64,000 nucleotides of DNA, taken from Nocardioides sp. (lineage in GTDB: Bacteria; Actinomycetota; Actinomycetes; Propionibacteriales; Nocardioidaceae). Positions within the stretch are counted from its first letter, which is position 1. Every line of letters starts with the position of its first letter. The stretch covers positions 186,001 through 250,000 of the forward strand of contig JACJWV010000002.1 in assembly GCA_020636915.1 (NCBI GenBank), given 5' to 3'. Positions 1 to 8,305 of this stretch are shown here, piece by piece. A program made the translations under genes and the position numbers. The notes under the pieces were generated by a model. That model was not told where the DNA came from. It was given only the letters and a program-made list of their open reading frames with translations, and did no database searches.

Positions 1-711
1 GGTGCGCGCGTGGTCGTCAACGACCTCGACGCCGACAACGCCCGGGCGGTCGCCGCGGAGGTCGGGGGGACGGCAGTGCCCGGCGACGCGTCCTCCGCCG
101 AGGGCGTGACCGCGCTCGTCGACGCGGCCAGCGAGGCGCTGGGCCGCATCGACGTCTACTTCGCCAACGCGGGCATCGACGGCGGTGGCGGGCCGCAGAG
201 CCTCCAGACCCCCGACGACGTGTGGGCGCGGGTCGTCGACGTCAACGTGATGGCCCACGTGCGCGCGGCCCGGGCACTGGTCCCGCGCTGGCTCGACGAC
301 GGCCAGGGCGGCCGGTTCGTCGTCACGGCGTCGGCGGCCGGCCTGCTCACGATGATCGGCAGCGCGCCGTACTCGGTCACCAAGCACGCCGCCGTCGGCT
401 TCGCCGAGTGGCTCTCGGTGACCTACGGCGCGCGGGGGATCGACGTGCACGCCATCTGCCCGCAGGGCGTGCGGACCGCGATGCTGGAGTCCGCCGGCCC
501 GCTGAAGGACCTGCTCAGCCGCGACGGCGCGCTGGAGCCCGAGGACGTCGCCGACGCGGCGATGACCGCGATCGAGGAGGGCCGCTTCCTGGTGCTGCCG
601 CACCCCGAGATCGGGACCTACTACGTCGCCCGCGCCACCGACACCGACCGCTGGCTGGCCGGGATGCAGCGGTTGCAGACCAAGCTCGACGAGAGCGGAG
701 CCTTCGGATGA
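1..711 (+). CDS. short-chain dehydrogenase/reductase, 5' end outside the window
   Basis: The gene is already open at base 1, so its start and the N-terminal TGxxxGxG nucleotide-binding loop are missing; 236 codons remain. The rest is a classical SDR: the NAG motif after a beta strand (FANAG), a serine in TASAAG and the catalytic YSVTK at bases 370-384, followed by the CPQGVRT segment that closes over the cofactor. The family oxidises alcohols or reduces ketones with NAD(P). Its TGA overlaps the ATG of the kinase gene downstream, so the two are translationally coupled. By context it may interconvert a keto- and hydroxyacyl-CoA upstream of the kinase and dehydrogenase. The substrate is not readable from the sequence. 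Confidence 0.9.
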   Translation, partial: GARVVVNDLDADNARAVAAEVGGTAVPGDASSAEGVTALVDAASEALGRIDVYFANAGIDGGGGPQSLQTPDDVWARVVDVNVMAHVRAARALVPRWLDDGQGGRFVVTASAAGLLTMIGSAPYSVTKHAAVGFAEWLSVTYGARGIDVHAICPQGVRTAMLESAGPLKDLLSRDGALEPEDVADAAMTAIEEGRFLVLPHPEIGTYYVARATDTDRWLAGMQRLQTKLDESGAFG

Positions 712-1760
712 CCGAGCACGGACCGACGACGGTGAACGACGACACCCCCGGGCTCGACCTGGCCGCGTTCCGCGCCTGGTACGACGGGCAGCGGCCCGGC
801 GAGATCACCGGCGACCTCAGCGGTCAGGTGATCGCCGGCGGCCGGTCCAACCTGACCTACCGCGTCACCGACGGCAGCCGGGCGTGGATCGTGCGGCGCC
901 CGCCGCTGGCGCACGTGCAGGCGACCGCCCACGACATGGGCCGGGAGCACACCGTGATGTCGGCGCTCGCCCCGACCGACGTGCCGGTGCCGGCGACGTA
1001 CGCGCTGTGCCAGGACCCCAGCGTCATCGGCGCGCCCTTCTACGTGATGGAGCCCATCGACGGGATCGCCTACCGCTCGTCGGAGCAGCTCGAGGCCCTC
1101 GGCCCCGAGCGCACCGCGGCGATCGCCACCGAGATGGTCGACGTGCTCGCGACGCTGCATGCCGTCGACCCGGCGGCCGTGGGGCTCGCCGAGTTCGGCC
1201 GGCCCGCGGGCTTCCTCGAGCGCCAGGTGCGCCGCTGGGGCAAGCAGCTGGAGGGCTCGCGGACCACGGACCGCCCGGCCGCCGACGAGCTGCACCGCCT
1301 GCTGACCGCCCGGGTCCCCGAGGACGACCCGTCGTGGGTCGGCATCGTGCACGGCGACTTCCGCCTCGACAACCTGCTCACCGGCAGCGACGACCACATC
1401 AAGGCCGTCGTCGACTGGGAGATGGCGACCCTGGGCGACGTGCGCACCGACCTCGCGCTGCTGCTCGTCTACGACAACCTGGCCAGCCTCCCGGCCGCCG
1501 GCCTGGTCTCCGACGTCAGCACCGCGCCCGGTTACCCCAGCGCCGAGGACCACCTGGCGCGGTACGCCGAGCAGCGCGGCCGCGGGCTGGGCGACATGGG
1601 CTTCCACCTGGGCCTGGCCTACTTCAAGCTCGCCGTCATCCTCGAGGGGATCCACTTCCGGTTCCTCCAGGGCGCCACGGTCGGCGAGGGCTTCGACCAG
1701 ATCAGCGCCGGATTCGACCCGCTCATCGCCCGGGGGCTGGACGCCCTTGCCGACCACTGA
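708..1760 (+). CDS. APH/ACAD10-type phosphotransferase
   Basis: 350 residues of the aminoglycoside-phosphotransferase (APH) fold, of the kind fused to acyl-CoA dehydrogenase in ACAD10/ACAD11. A glycine-rich loop lies near residues 43-50, the Brenner-type catalytic motif HGDFRLDN at 215-222 and the metal-binding DWEMATLGD at 236-244, all intact. The start is the ATG in the ATGA overlap with the SDR stop. An acyl-CoA dehydrogenase follows after 19 bases, reproducing as separate genes the two halves of ACAD10/11. Known relatives phosphorylate the hydroxyl of 4-hydroxyacyl-CoA so that the phosphate can be eliminated. Antibiotic resistance is unlikely in this setting. The exact substrate is inferred. 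Confidence 0.85.
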   Translation: MTEHGPTTVNDDTPGLDLAAFRAWYDGQRPGEITGDLSGQVIAGGRSNLTYRVTDGSRAWIVRRPPLAHVQATAHDMGREHTVMSALAPTDVPVPATYALCQDPSVIGAPFYVMEPIDGIAYRSSEQLEALGPERTAAIATEMVDVLATLHAVDPAAVGLAEFGRPAGFLERQVRRWGKQLEGSRTTDRPAADELHRLLTARVPEDDPSWVGIVHGDFRLDNLLTGSDDHIKAVVDWEMATLGDVRTDLALLLVYDNLASLPAAGLVSDVSTAPGYPSAEDHLARYAEQRGRGLGDMGFHLGLAYFKLAVILEGIHFRFLQGATVGEGFDQISAGFDPLIARGLDALADH

Positions 1761-1779
1761 ACCAACGAGAGGCACGGAC

Positions 1780-3024
1780 ATGGACTTCGCGCTCGACGCC
1801 CGCACCGAGTCGCTGCGGCAGAGCCTGCTCACCTTCATGGCGGACCGGATCGAGCCGTCCGCGCCCGTCTTCCACGAGCAGCTCGGACAGCTCGCGGACC
1901 CGTGGGCCTGGACCGAGGCGCCGATCCTCGGCCAGCTGCAGTCCGAGGCGCAGGAGCTCGGGCTCTGGAACCTCTTCCTGCCCGTCGAGCACGCCGACTC
2001 CCCCGGGCTGACCAACCTGCAGTACGCGCCGCTCGCCGAGATCACCGGCCGCTGCGGGCACCTGGCTCCCGCCGCGCTCAACTGCGCGGCACCCGACACC
2101 GGCAACATGGAGGTGCTCTCGCTCTTCGGCACCCCCGAGCAGAAGGAGCGCTGGCTCGAGCCGCTCCTCAAGGCCGAGATCAGGTCGGCGTTCGCGATGA
2201 CCGAGCCGGACGTCGCCTCCTCCGACGCGACCAACATCGAGACGCGGATCGAGCGCGACGGCGACGAGTACGTCCTCAACGGCCGCAAGTGGTGGATCAC
2301 CGGCGCGATGAACCCGCACGCCGAGATCATGATCGTGATGGGCAAGACCGACCCGTCGGCGTCCCGGCACCGCCAGCAGAGCATGGTCCTCGTCCCCCGC
2401 GACACCCCCGGCGTGGAGGTCGTCCGCGGGATGGAGGTCTTCGGCTACGACGACCACGAGCACGGCGGCCACGCCGAGCTGCGCTTCAACGACGTGCGGG
2501 TGCCGGTGACCAACCTGATCGGCGACGAGGGCACCGGCTTCGCGATCGCCCAGGCCCGGCTGGGCCCGGGACGCATCCACCACTGCATGCGCGCGATCGG
2601 CATCGCCGAGGTCGCGATCGAGCTGATGTGCCGCCGGGCCTCCTCGCGGGTCGCCTTCGGCCGGCCGCTGGCCAACCAGGGCGTCGTGCGCGACTGGATC
2701 GCGGAGTCCCGGGTGCGGCTCGAGCAGCTGCGACTGCTGGTGCTCAAGACCGCGTGGCTGATGGACACCGTCGGCAACCGCGGCGCCCACACCGAGATCC
2801 AGGCGATCAAGATCGCGACGCCCCGCACGGTCCAGTGGATCCTCGACAAGGCGATCCAGGTGCACGGCGGCGGCGGGCTCTCCCAGGACTTCCCGCTGGC
2901 CTACGCCTACGCGGCGGTGCGCACGCTGCGCTTCGCCGACGGCCCCGACGAGGTGCACAAGAACTCGCTCGCGAAGGCCGAGATCGCCCGGCACCTCGAG
3001 GACAGGACGACCGCCGATGGATGA
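1780..3024 (+). CDS. acyl-CoA dehydrogenase, ACAD10/11-like
   Basis: 414 residues with the full acyl-CoA dehydrogenase fold: N-terminal helical domain, FAD-contacting segment FAMTEPDVASSDATN near the middle, and the C-terminal helical domain with a QVHGGGGLSQD loop. Where most family members carry YEGT with the catalytic glutamate, this one has ADGPDEVH, a form seen in the ACAD10/11 branch. The ATG at 1780 is chosen over an in-frame TTG at 1747 because GAGAGG lies just upstream and the family starts here. With the kinase before it, it probably acts on a phosphorylated 4-hydroxyacyl-CoA; this is inference from family and neighbourhood. The end overlaps the next start by eight bases. Confidence 0.88.
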   Translation: MDFALDARTESLRQSLLTFMADRIEPSAPVFHEQLGQLADPWAWTEAPILGQLQSEAQELGLWNLFLPVEHADSPGLTNLQYAPLAEITGRCGHLAPAALNCAAPDTGNMEVLSLFGTPEQKERWLEPLLKAEIRSAFAMTEPDVASSDATNIETRIERDGDEYVLNGRKWWITGAMNPHAEIMIVMGKTDPSASRHRQQSMVLVPRDTPGVEVVRGMEVFGYDDHEHGGHAELRFNDVRVPVTNLIGDEGTGFAIAQARLGPGRIHHCMRAIGIAEVAIELMCRRASSRVAFGRPLANQGVVRDWIAESRVRLEQLRLLVLKTAWLMDTVGNRGAHTEIQAIKIATPRTVQWILDKAIQVHGGGGLSQDFPLAYAYAAVRTLRFADGPDEVHKNSLAKAEIARHLEDRTTADG

Positions 3025-4195
3025 GGCCGCGCTGCGCGAGCGGGTCGACACCCTGCTCGCCGAGCACCCGCCCGCGACGACCGACCGGCTGGACTTCCTG
3101 CACGCGCGCTTCGACGCCGGCCTGGCCTGGGTGCACTTCCCCGACGGCCTGGGCGGCCTGGGCCTGCCGCGCGGCCTGCAGCCCGTCGTCGAGAAGGCGT
3201 TGTACGCCGCGGGCGCCCCCGACAACGACCCGCGCCGGATCGGCATCGGGCTGGGCATGGCCGCGCCGACGATCCTCGCCTTCGGCACCGAGGAGCAGAA
3301 GCAGCGCTTCCTGCGGCCGCTGTGGTGCGGCGAAGAGGTGTGGTGCCAGCTCTTCTCCGAGCCGGGCGCCGGGTCGGACCTCGCCGGGCTCGCGACCCGC
3401 GCCGTGCTCGACGGCGACACGTGGATCGTCAACGGGCAGAAGGTGTGGACGTCGTCGGCGCACATCGCCGACCGCGCGATCCTCGTCGCACGCACCGACC
3501 CCGACCAGCCCAAGCACGCCGGGCTCTCCTACTTCACGGTCGACATGCACGACCCGGGCGTCGAGGTCCGGCCGCTGCGGCAGATCACCGGCGAGGCCGA
3601 GTTCAACGAGGTCTTCCTGACCGACGTCCGGGTCCCCGAGAGCGACCGGCTCGGCGCGGTCGGCGAGGGCTGGAAGGTCGCGAACGCGACGCTCTCCCAC
3701 GAGCGGGTCGCCATCGGGGGCGGCGCCTTCCCGCGCGAGTTCGGGATGGTGATGAAGGTCGCCGAGACCTGGCGGGCGCGCCCGGAGCTGCGCACGCCGG
3801 CCACGCACGACCGGCTGCTGCGGGGGTGGGTCGACACCGAGGTCGCCCGCGTCACGGCCACCCGGCTGCGACAGAAGCTGGCGGCCGGCGTACCCGGCCC
3901 GGAGGGCTCGGCGATGAAGCTGTCCTTCGCGCGGATCAACCAGGAGATGTCGGCGCTCGAGGTCGACCTTCTCGGGGACGAGGGCCTGGAGTACGCCGAC
4001 TGGTCGGAGCGTCGACCCACGTTCGTCGACTTCTTCGGCCAGGACGCCGGGTTCCGCTACCTGCGCGCCAAGGGCAACTCCATCGAGGGCGGCACCTCGG
4101 AGGTGCTGCGCAACGTCATCTCTGAACGCGTGCTCGGACTTCCGACGGAACACCGCGTCGACAAGGACGTGCCGTGGAAGGACCTCCCCCGATGA
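3017..4195 (+). CDS. acyl-CoA dehydrogenase, FadE-type subunit (large)
   Basis: 392 residues. The FAD-binding segment reads LFSEPGAGSDLAGL and is followed by the WIVNGQKVWTS strand typical of the family. The C-terminus ends in EGGTSEVLRN, the loop that carries the catalytic glutamate in actinobacterial FadE pairs. The start ATG overlaps the preceding stop and the end overlaps the next gene as ATGA. Two unequal dehydrogenase genes in a row, overlapping by four bases, are typical of the alpha2-beta2 heterotetrameric dehydrogenases of actinobacteria (FadE/ChsE type). I infer such a pair with the next gene. It would introduce a 2,3 double bond into an acyl-CoA; chain type unknown. Confidence 0.87.
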   Translation: MDEAALRERVDTLLAEHPPATTDRLDFLHARFDAGLAWVHFPDGLGGLGLPRGLQPVVEKALYAAGAPDNDPRRIGIGLGMAAPTILAFGTEEQKQRFLRPLWCGEEVWCQLFSEPGAGSDLAGLATRAVLDGDTWIVNGQKVWTSSAHIADRAILVARTDPDQPKHAGLSYFTVDMHDPGVEVRPLRQITGEAEFNEVFLTDVRVPESDRLGAVGEGWKVANATLSHERVAIGGGAFPREFGMVMKVAETWRARPELRTPATHDRLLRGWVDTEVARVTATRLRQKLAAGVPGPEGSAMKLSFARINQEMSALEVDLLGDEGLEYADWSERRPTFVDFFGQDAGFRYLRAKGNSIEGGTSEVLRNVISERVLGLPTEHRVDKDVPWKDLPR

Positions 4196-5247
4196 CCGGC
4201 CCGATGACCCGTCCCGCCGACGTGCAGCTGCTCGCCGACGACGTCGAGCAGGACCTCCGCGCGTCGGTGCGCAAGGCCGTCGACAGGCACGCGCCCACCG
4301 ACCGGCTGAACGCGATCTACGACGGCACCGACGAGGTGACCGGCCCGTTGTGGTCGGCGTTCACCGAGCTCGGCCTGCCCGGGCTGCTGGTGCCCGAGTC
4401 GCTGGGCGGTGCGGGCGCGACCGCGCGCGAGGCCGCGGCGGTGCTCGAGCAGCTCGGCCGGGCGGCCGCGCCGTCACCGTTCCTCACCTCCTCCGTCGTG
4501 GCCACGACCGTGCTGGTCGCCCTCGGGGACACCGAGGTCCTGCCGCTGCTGGCGAGCGGCGAGCAGACCGCGGCGCTCCTCGTGCGGCCGACGTCGCTGG
4601 CCCACGGACCCGCCGCCCTCACGACGGCCGGTCTGCCCGCCGACGTGCTGCTGCTGCCCGACGGCGATTCGCTCTACGCCGTCCGCGGAGCGACCACGCA
4701 GCCGGTCTCCTCGCTCGACATGACCCGCCCGCTCGCCACCGTCTCGCTGGAGGGTGCCGAGCGGACGCTGGTGTCCTCCGACGCCGCTGCGGCCGTCGAC
4801 CGCGCGCTGCTGACCGGCGCCGGCCTGCTCGCGGCGGAGCAGGTCGGGGTGGCGCGCTGGGCGCTGGAGACCACGGTCGCCTACCTCAAGGAACGCCGGC
4901 AGTTCGGCCGCGTCGTCGGCGGCTTCCAGGCACTCAAGCACCGCCTCGCCGACCTCTACGCCCAGGTCGAGCAGGCCGACGCCGCCGCCCGGTACGCCGC
5001 CGCGACACTGGCGACCGACGACCCCGATGCACCCGTCGCGGTCCACGTCGCGGCCTCCTTCTGCGCCGAGACCGCGACCCACGCGGCGGAGGAGGCGATC
5101 CAGCTGCACGGCGGCATCGGCATGACCTGGGAGCACCCGGCGCACCTGCACCTCAAGCGGGCCAAGGCCGACGAGCTCCTCCTCGGCTCGCCCGAGGCCC
5201 ACCGCCGGGCGCTCGCCGACCTGGTCGACCTCCCCGCACCACGCTGA
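4192..5247 (+). CDS. acyl-CoA dehydrogenase, FadE-type subunit (small)
   Basis: 351 residues, shorter and more divergent than its neighbours. The middle domain is reduced, and the usual TEP..GSD FAD segment is not recognisable around residues 110-150. The C-terminal domain is clear: ERRQFGRVVGGFQALKH and QLHGGIGMTWEH. This matches the non-catalytic or half-site partner of heterotetrameric actinobacterial acyl-CoA dehydrogenases. The start is the ATG of the ATGA overlap with the large subunit; an upstream in-frame GTG at 4174 would lie inside the previous gene. The last codons run into a tandem 10-base repeat. Pairing with the preceding gene product is inferred. Confidence 0.85.
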   Translation: MTGPMTRPADVQLLADDVEQDLRASVRKAVDRHAPTDRLNAIYDGTDEVTGPLWSAFTELGLPGLLVPESLGGAGATAREAAAVLEQLGRAAAPSPFLTSSVVATTVLVALGDTEVLPLLASGEQTAALLVRPTSLAHGPAALTTAGLPADVLLLPDGDSLYAVRGATTQPVSSLDMTRPLATVSLEGAERTLVSSDAAAAVDRALLTGAGLLAAEQVGVARWALETTVAYLKERRQFGRVVGGFQALKHRLADLYAQVEQADAAARYAAATLATDDPDAPVAVHVAASFCAETATHAAEEAIQLHGGIGMTWEHPAHLHLKRAKADELLLGSPEAHRRALADLVDLPAPR

Positions 5248-5272
5248 CGAGAGCTGACGAGAGCTGACGAGA
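5243..5272 (+). repeat. three tandem copies of a 10-base unit
   Basis: GCTGACGAGA is repeated exactly three times (5243, 5253, 5263). The first copy contains the TGA stop of the preceding gene and the last runs into the GAAAGG ribosome-binding site of the next. Because 10 is not a multiple of 3, copy-number change would alter only the spacer, not either protein. Confidence 0.9.
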
Positions 5273-5282
5273 AAGGCCACCG

Positions 5283-6434
5283 ATGGACCTGACCCTGACC
5301 GAGGAGCAGCAGGCGTTCCGCGACCTCGCCCGCGACTTCCTGGAGCGTGAGGCGGTCCCGCACCGCACGCAGTGGGACCGCGACGAGCAGGTCGACCTCG
5401 CGATCATCCCGAAGATGGCCGAGATCGGCTTCTTCGGGCTGACCATCCCCGAGGAGTACGGCGGGCTCGGCGGCGACTACCTGACCTACGTGCTCGGCAT
5501 GGAGGAGCTCGGCCGCGCGGACTCCGCGCTGCGCGGGATCGTGTCGGTGTCGAACGGACTCTTCGGCAAGTCCGTGCTCGGCTTCGGCACCGAGGAGCAG
5601 AAGCAGGAGTGGCTGCCGCAGGTCGCGGCCGGCACCGCGCTGGGCTGCTTCGGCCTCACCGAGCCCGACACCGGCTCCGACGCCGGCAACCTGACCTCGC
5701 GCGCCCGGCGCGACGGCGACGACTACGTCATCAACGGCCAGAAGCTCTTCATCACCAACGGCACCTGGGCGAAGGTGGCGCTGGTCTTCGCGCGCACGAG
5801 CGACGACGGGCCCCGCGGCGTCACCGCGTTCCTCGTCCCGACCGACACTCCCGGCTTCGAGGCGCGCGAGGTCAAGGGCAAGCTGGGGCTGCGCGGCCAG
5901 GCGACCGCAGAGCTGTTCCTCTCCGACGTACGGGTGCCCGCGTCGGCCCGCCTCGGCGAGGAGGGTCAGGGCTTCAAGATCGCGATGACCACCCTCGACA
6001 AGGGCCGGGTCTCGGTCGCCGCCGGCTGTGTCGGTCTCGTCCAGGCGTGCCTGGAGTCGTCGGTGTCCTACGCGACCTCGCGCACCCAGTTCGGCCGGCC
6101 GCTGGCGTCCTTCCAGCTGGTGCAGGAGCTGATCTCCGACATGTCGGTCGACGCGGACGCCGCGCGGCTGCTCGTGTGGCGGTGTGCTGACCTGATCGAC
6201 CGGGGCGAGCCGTTCGGCACGGCCGCCTCCAAGGCAAAGCTCTTCGCGTCCGAGGCCGCCGTACGCGCCGCCAACAACGCGATCCAGGTCTACGGGGGCG
6301 CCGGGTACGTCGACGAGTACCCGGCCGAGAAGTACCTCCGCGACGCCCGCGTGATGACGCTCTACGAGGGCACGTCGCAGATCCAGAAGCTGCTCATCGG
6401 CCGCGCCGAGACCGGCGTCAACGCGTTCGTCTGA
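5283..6434 (+). CDS. acyl-CoA dehydrogenase, short/medium-chain type
   Basis: 383 residues, the standard length for a homotetrameric acyl-CoA dehydrogenase. It has FGLTEPDTGSDAGNLTS for FAD contact, YVINGQKLFITNG, the Arg-containing SRTQFGRPLASFQ, QVYGGAGYVDEYP, and YEGTSQIQ with catalytic Glu362, so all canonical motifs are present. The start ATG has GAAAGG ten bases upstream. It sits in the same operon after a 35-base spacer made of a tandem repeat. It is the most conventional of the four dehydrogenases here and likely handles a simple acyl-CoA produced further down the same route. Family assignment is firm; the substrate is not. Confidence 0.92.
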   Translation: MDLTLTEEQQAFRDLARDFLEREAVPHRTQWDRDEQVDLAIIPKMAEIGFFGLTIPEEYGGLGGDYLTYVLGMEELGRADSALRGIVSVSNGLFGKSVLGFGTEEQKQEWLPQVAAGTALGCFGLTEPDTGSDAGNLTSRARRDGDDYVINGQKLFITNGTWAKVALVFARTSDDGPRGVTAFLVPTDTPGFEAREVKGKLGLRGQATAELFLSDVRVPASARLGEEGQGFKIAMTTLDKGRVSVAAGCVGLVQACLESSVSYATSRTQFGRPLASFQLVQELISDMSVDADAARLLVWRCADLIDRGEPFGTAASKAKLFASEAAVRAANNAIQVYGGAGYVDEYPAEKYLRDARVMTLYEGTSQIQKLLIGRAETGVNAFV

Positions 6435-6457
6435 CCGCCCACGAGAGAGGACCGTCC

Positions 6458-7396
6458 GTGCCCATCGACCCCCACCTCGCCGGACTGCTCGAGCTGCTCG
6501 CCGCGTCGGGCCAGCCACCGATGCACGAGAGCACGCCCGAGCAGGCGCGCCACGGCTTCCGGGTGCTGACCGTCGACCTGCGCGACCCCGCGTCGCTGCC
6601 GCAGGTCGCCTCGGTCGAGGACATCACCGTGCCCGGCGGCGCCGGCCCGCGGCCGGCGCGGGTCTACCGGCCCTCCGCGTCCGGGCCGCTGCCCACGATC
6701 GTGATGTTCCACGGCGGTGGGTTCGTCATCGGCGACCTCGACACCCACGACCTCACCGCCCGCACGCTCGCCGACGGGTGCGACGCGGTCGTCGTGTCCG
6801 TCGACTACCGGCTGGCGCCGGAGCACCCCTGGCCGGCCGGCGTCGAGGACGCGGTAGCGGCCACGCGCTGGGCTGCCACCTCGCTGGAGTCCCTCGGCGG
6901 CGACGCGCGGCTGGCGGTGGCCGGGGACAGCGCGGGCGGCAACCTCTCCGCGGTGGTCGCACAGACGATGCGCGACGAGGGCGTCGAGCTCGCGGGCCAG
7001 CTGCTGATCTACCCCGTCACCGACATGGCCGGCTCCTACCCCTCCCACGAGGAGAACGCCCAAGGCTACTTCCTCGACGTCCCGACCATGATCTGGTTCG
7101 ACGAGCAGTACGTCGGCCACCTGCCCGACCTGGAGAAGAACGACCCGCGCCTCTCGCCCCTGCGGGGCCGCCTCGACGGCCTCGCGCCCGCTGTCGTCGT
7201 GGTCGCCGAGCTCGACCCGCTGCGCGACGACGGGCTCGCCTACGCCTCGGCGCTCGCAGACACCGGGGTCCCCGTGCAGGTGCGGACCTTCGCCGGGATG
7301 ATCCACGGCTTCGCCGACATGGGTCGCCACTCGCCCGCCGCCCAGGCGGCCGTCGAGGAGACGGTCGGGCTCTTCCGGAAGGTGCTGCACGGCTGA
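6458..7396 (+). CDS. alpha/beta hydrolase, hormone-sensitive-lipase family esterase
   Basis: 312 residues. The oxyanion-hole motif HGGGF (85-89), nucleophile elbow GDSAGG (156-161), a late aspartate in AELDPLRDD and a histidine in MIHGF give a complete HSL-family (bacterial type IV) esterase set. No signal peptide is evident, so it is probably cytoplasmic. The GTG start at 6458 is preceded by GAGAGAGG at 6443-6450. It closes the acyl-CoA operon and is followed by a convergent gene and a palindrome array. It could release an acid or alcohol from an ester that feeds the upstream enzymes, but this is only positional inference. Confidence 0.9.
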   Translation: MPIDPHLAGLLELLAASGQPPMHESTPEQARHGFRVLTVDLRDPASLPQVASVEDITVPGGAGPRPARVYRPSASGPLPTIVMFHGGGFVIGDLDTHDLTARTLADGCDAVVVSVDYRLAPEHPWPAGVEDAVAATRWAATSLESLGGDARLAVAGDSAGGNLSAVVAQTMRDEGVELAGQLLIYPVTDMAGSYPSHEENAQGYFLDVPTMIWFDEQYVGHLPDLEKNDPRLSPLRGRLDGLAPAVVVVAELDPLRDDGLAYASALADTGVPVQVRTFAGMIHGFADMGRHSPAAQAAVEETVGLFRKVLHG

Positions 7397-7432
7397 GGTC
7401 GTCCCCCGGTCGCGGGCTCGCTGGGCGCCGTG

Positions 7433-7521
7433 CGAGTTTTGTCGGCCGGCCGACGAAATGCGAGGCGGGACGACGAAGTTTCGTCGTCCCGGGTCGGAAA
7501 ACGTCGGCCGGCCGACGAAAC
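7433..7521. repeat. intergenic palindrome array R1 (three palindromes, 31-base spacing)
   Basis: Between convergent gene ends lie three perfect palindromes: GTCGGCCGGCCGAC at 7441-7454, a hairpin with 12-base arms CGGGACGACGAA and a two-base loop at 7466-7491, and CGTCGGCCGGCCGACG at 7502-7517. Their centres (7447.5, 7478.5, 7509.5) are exactly 31 bases apart. GCGAGTTT at the left edge is mirrored by AAACTCGC at the right, making the whole block a long inverted repeat. The middle hairpin could also act as a bidirectional terminator, though it lacks a T run. Confidence 0.85.
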
Positions 7522-7560
7522 TCGCCGCGCCGGCCCGACCCAGCCGAGGGTCGCGGGCCG

Positions 7561-8292
7561 TCAGAACCCGACGGCGGCACCGATGCTGCTGACCGCGGCG
7601 CCCACCACGAGGGCGAGCAGGAAGCCCCAGCCGCCGCGCGTCCGCGGCGCGCCGAGGCGCGGCGGGAACAGCCCGGTAGGGCCGCCGAGGACGAGGTAGG
7701 CGACGAGCCCGACCGGCGAGGCGAGCACGAGGAACCAGAACCACGCCCACCGGTTCGCCCGCCACGGCGGGGGTCCGGACACGATCAGCATGAAGACGCT
7801 GATCCAGAGGAGGAGCGCGACCCAGCCTGTCCAGCTCGGGAGACTCCAGCCGAGGACCTCGGCCCCGGTGCTGGCCCCGTGCGTGCGCTCGACGCGCACG
7901 CCGGCTCCGCGACTCCGCAGGTCCTCCTCGACGGTGTGCACGACCGGCACCCCGCCGGTCGACATCCGTCGATGACCCAGGGGATTCGCCTCCATGACCG
8001 GCGCCACGTGACCGACCAGCCCGAACCCGGATCGCCAGTGCACCTCGACCTGCTGCCGGCCCAGGAAGGCGCCGTCGACCCCTCCCGCGACGGTCACCTC
8101 GTCGACGTCGCCCTGCGCGACCGCGGCCCGCAGGTCGTCGTACGTCGACGCGCGCTCGCCCGCCACCGCGCCGGTCACGACGAGGGCAGCGACACCCGCC
8201 AGCAGCGCCCACCCGATCCAGCGGGGCAACCCCCACGCCGGCTCGCGGGCGACCGTGGGGGCAGGCGAGGAGGCAGGGACCCGAGAGGACAC
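7561..8292 (-). CDS. membrane protein of unknown function
   Basis: 243 residues with one membrane segment near the N-terminus (WIGWALLAGVAALVVTGAV), a soluble, probably extracytoplasmic stretch of about 110 residues, and three hydrophobic segments in the C-terminal half (WVALLLWISVFMLIVSG, WAWFWFLVLASPVGLVAYLVL and the extreme C-terminus). No enzymatic motif is visible. The GTG start is preceded at seven bases by TAGAGT, which fits leaderless transcription; that -10 box overlaps the stop codon of the methyltransferase gene upstream. I do not recognise the family and assign no function. Confidence 0.75.
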   Translation of the reverse strand: MSSRVPASSPAPTVAREPAWGLPRWIGWALLAGVAALVVTGAVAGERASTYDDLRAAVAQGDVDEVTVAGGVDGAFLGRQQVEVHWRSGFGLVGHVAPVMEANPLGHRRMSTGGVPVVHTVEEDLRSRGAGVRVERTHGASTGAEVLGWSLPSWTGWVALLLWISVFMLIVSGPPPWRANRWAWFWFLVLASPVGLVAYLVLGGPTGLFPPRLGAPRTRGGWGFLLALVVGAAVSSIGAAVGF

Positions 8293-8299
8293 GAAGGGG

Positions 8300-8305
8300 A
8301 CTCTA
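8300..8305 (-). promoter_or_regulatory. -10 box of a leaderless promoter (membrane protein gene)
   Basis: TAGAGT on the minus strand, seven bases before the GTG at 8292. Its first three bases are the TAG stop codon of the upstream methyltransferase gene. Confidence 0.55.

Noticed and set aside
708..1760. Aminoglycoside resistance kinase
   Set aside because: The APH fold fits, but operon context with acyl-CoA dehydrogenases and an SDR points to acyl-CoA metabolism.
621..2405. Long minus-strand open frame opposite the kinase and dehydrogenase genes
   Set aside because: It mirrors the plus-strand codon pattern of GC-rich genes, has low-complexity Arg/Gly/Val composition and no family motif; the plus-strand proteins are clear.
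7433..7521. Insertion-sequence remnant with terminal inverted repeats
   Set aside because: No transposase fragment or target-site duplication, and the palindromes are internal and evenly spaced.
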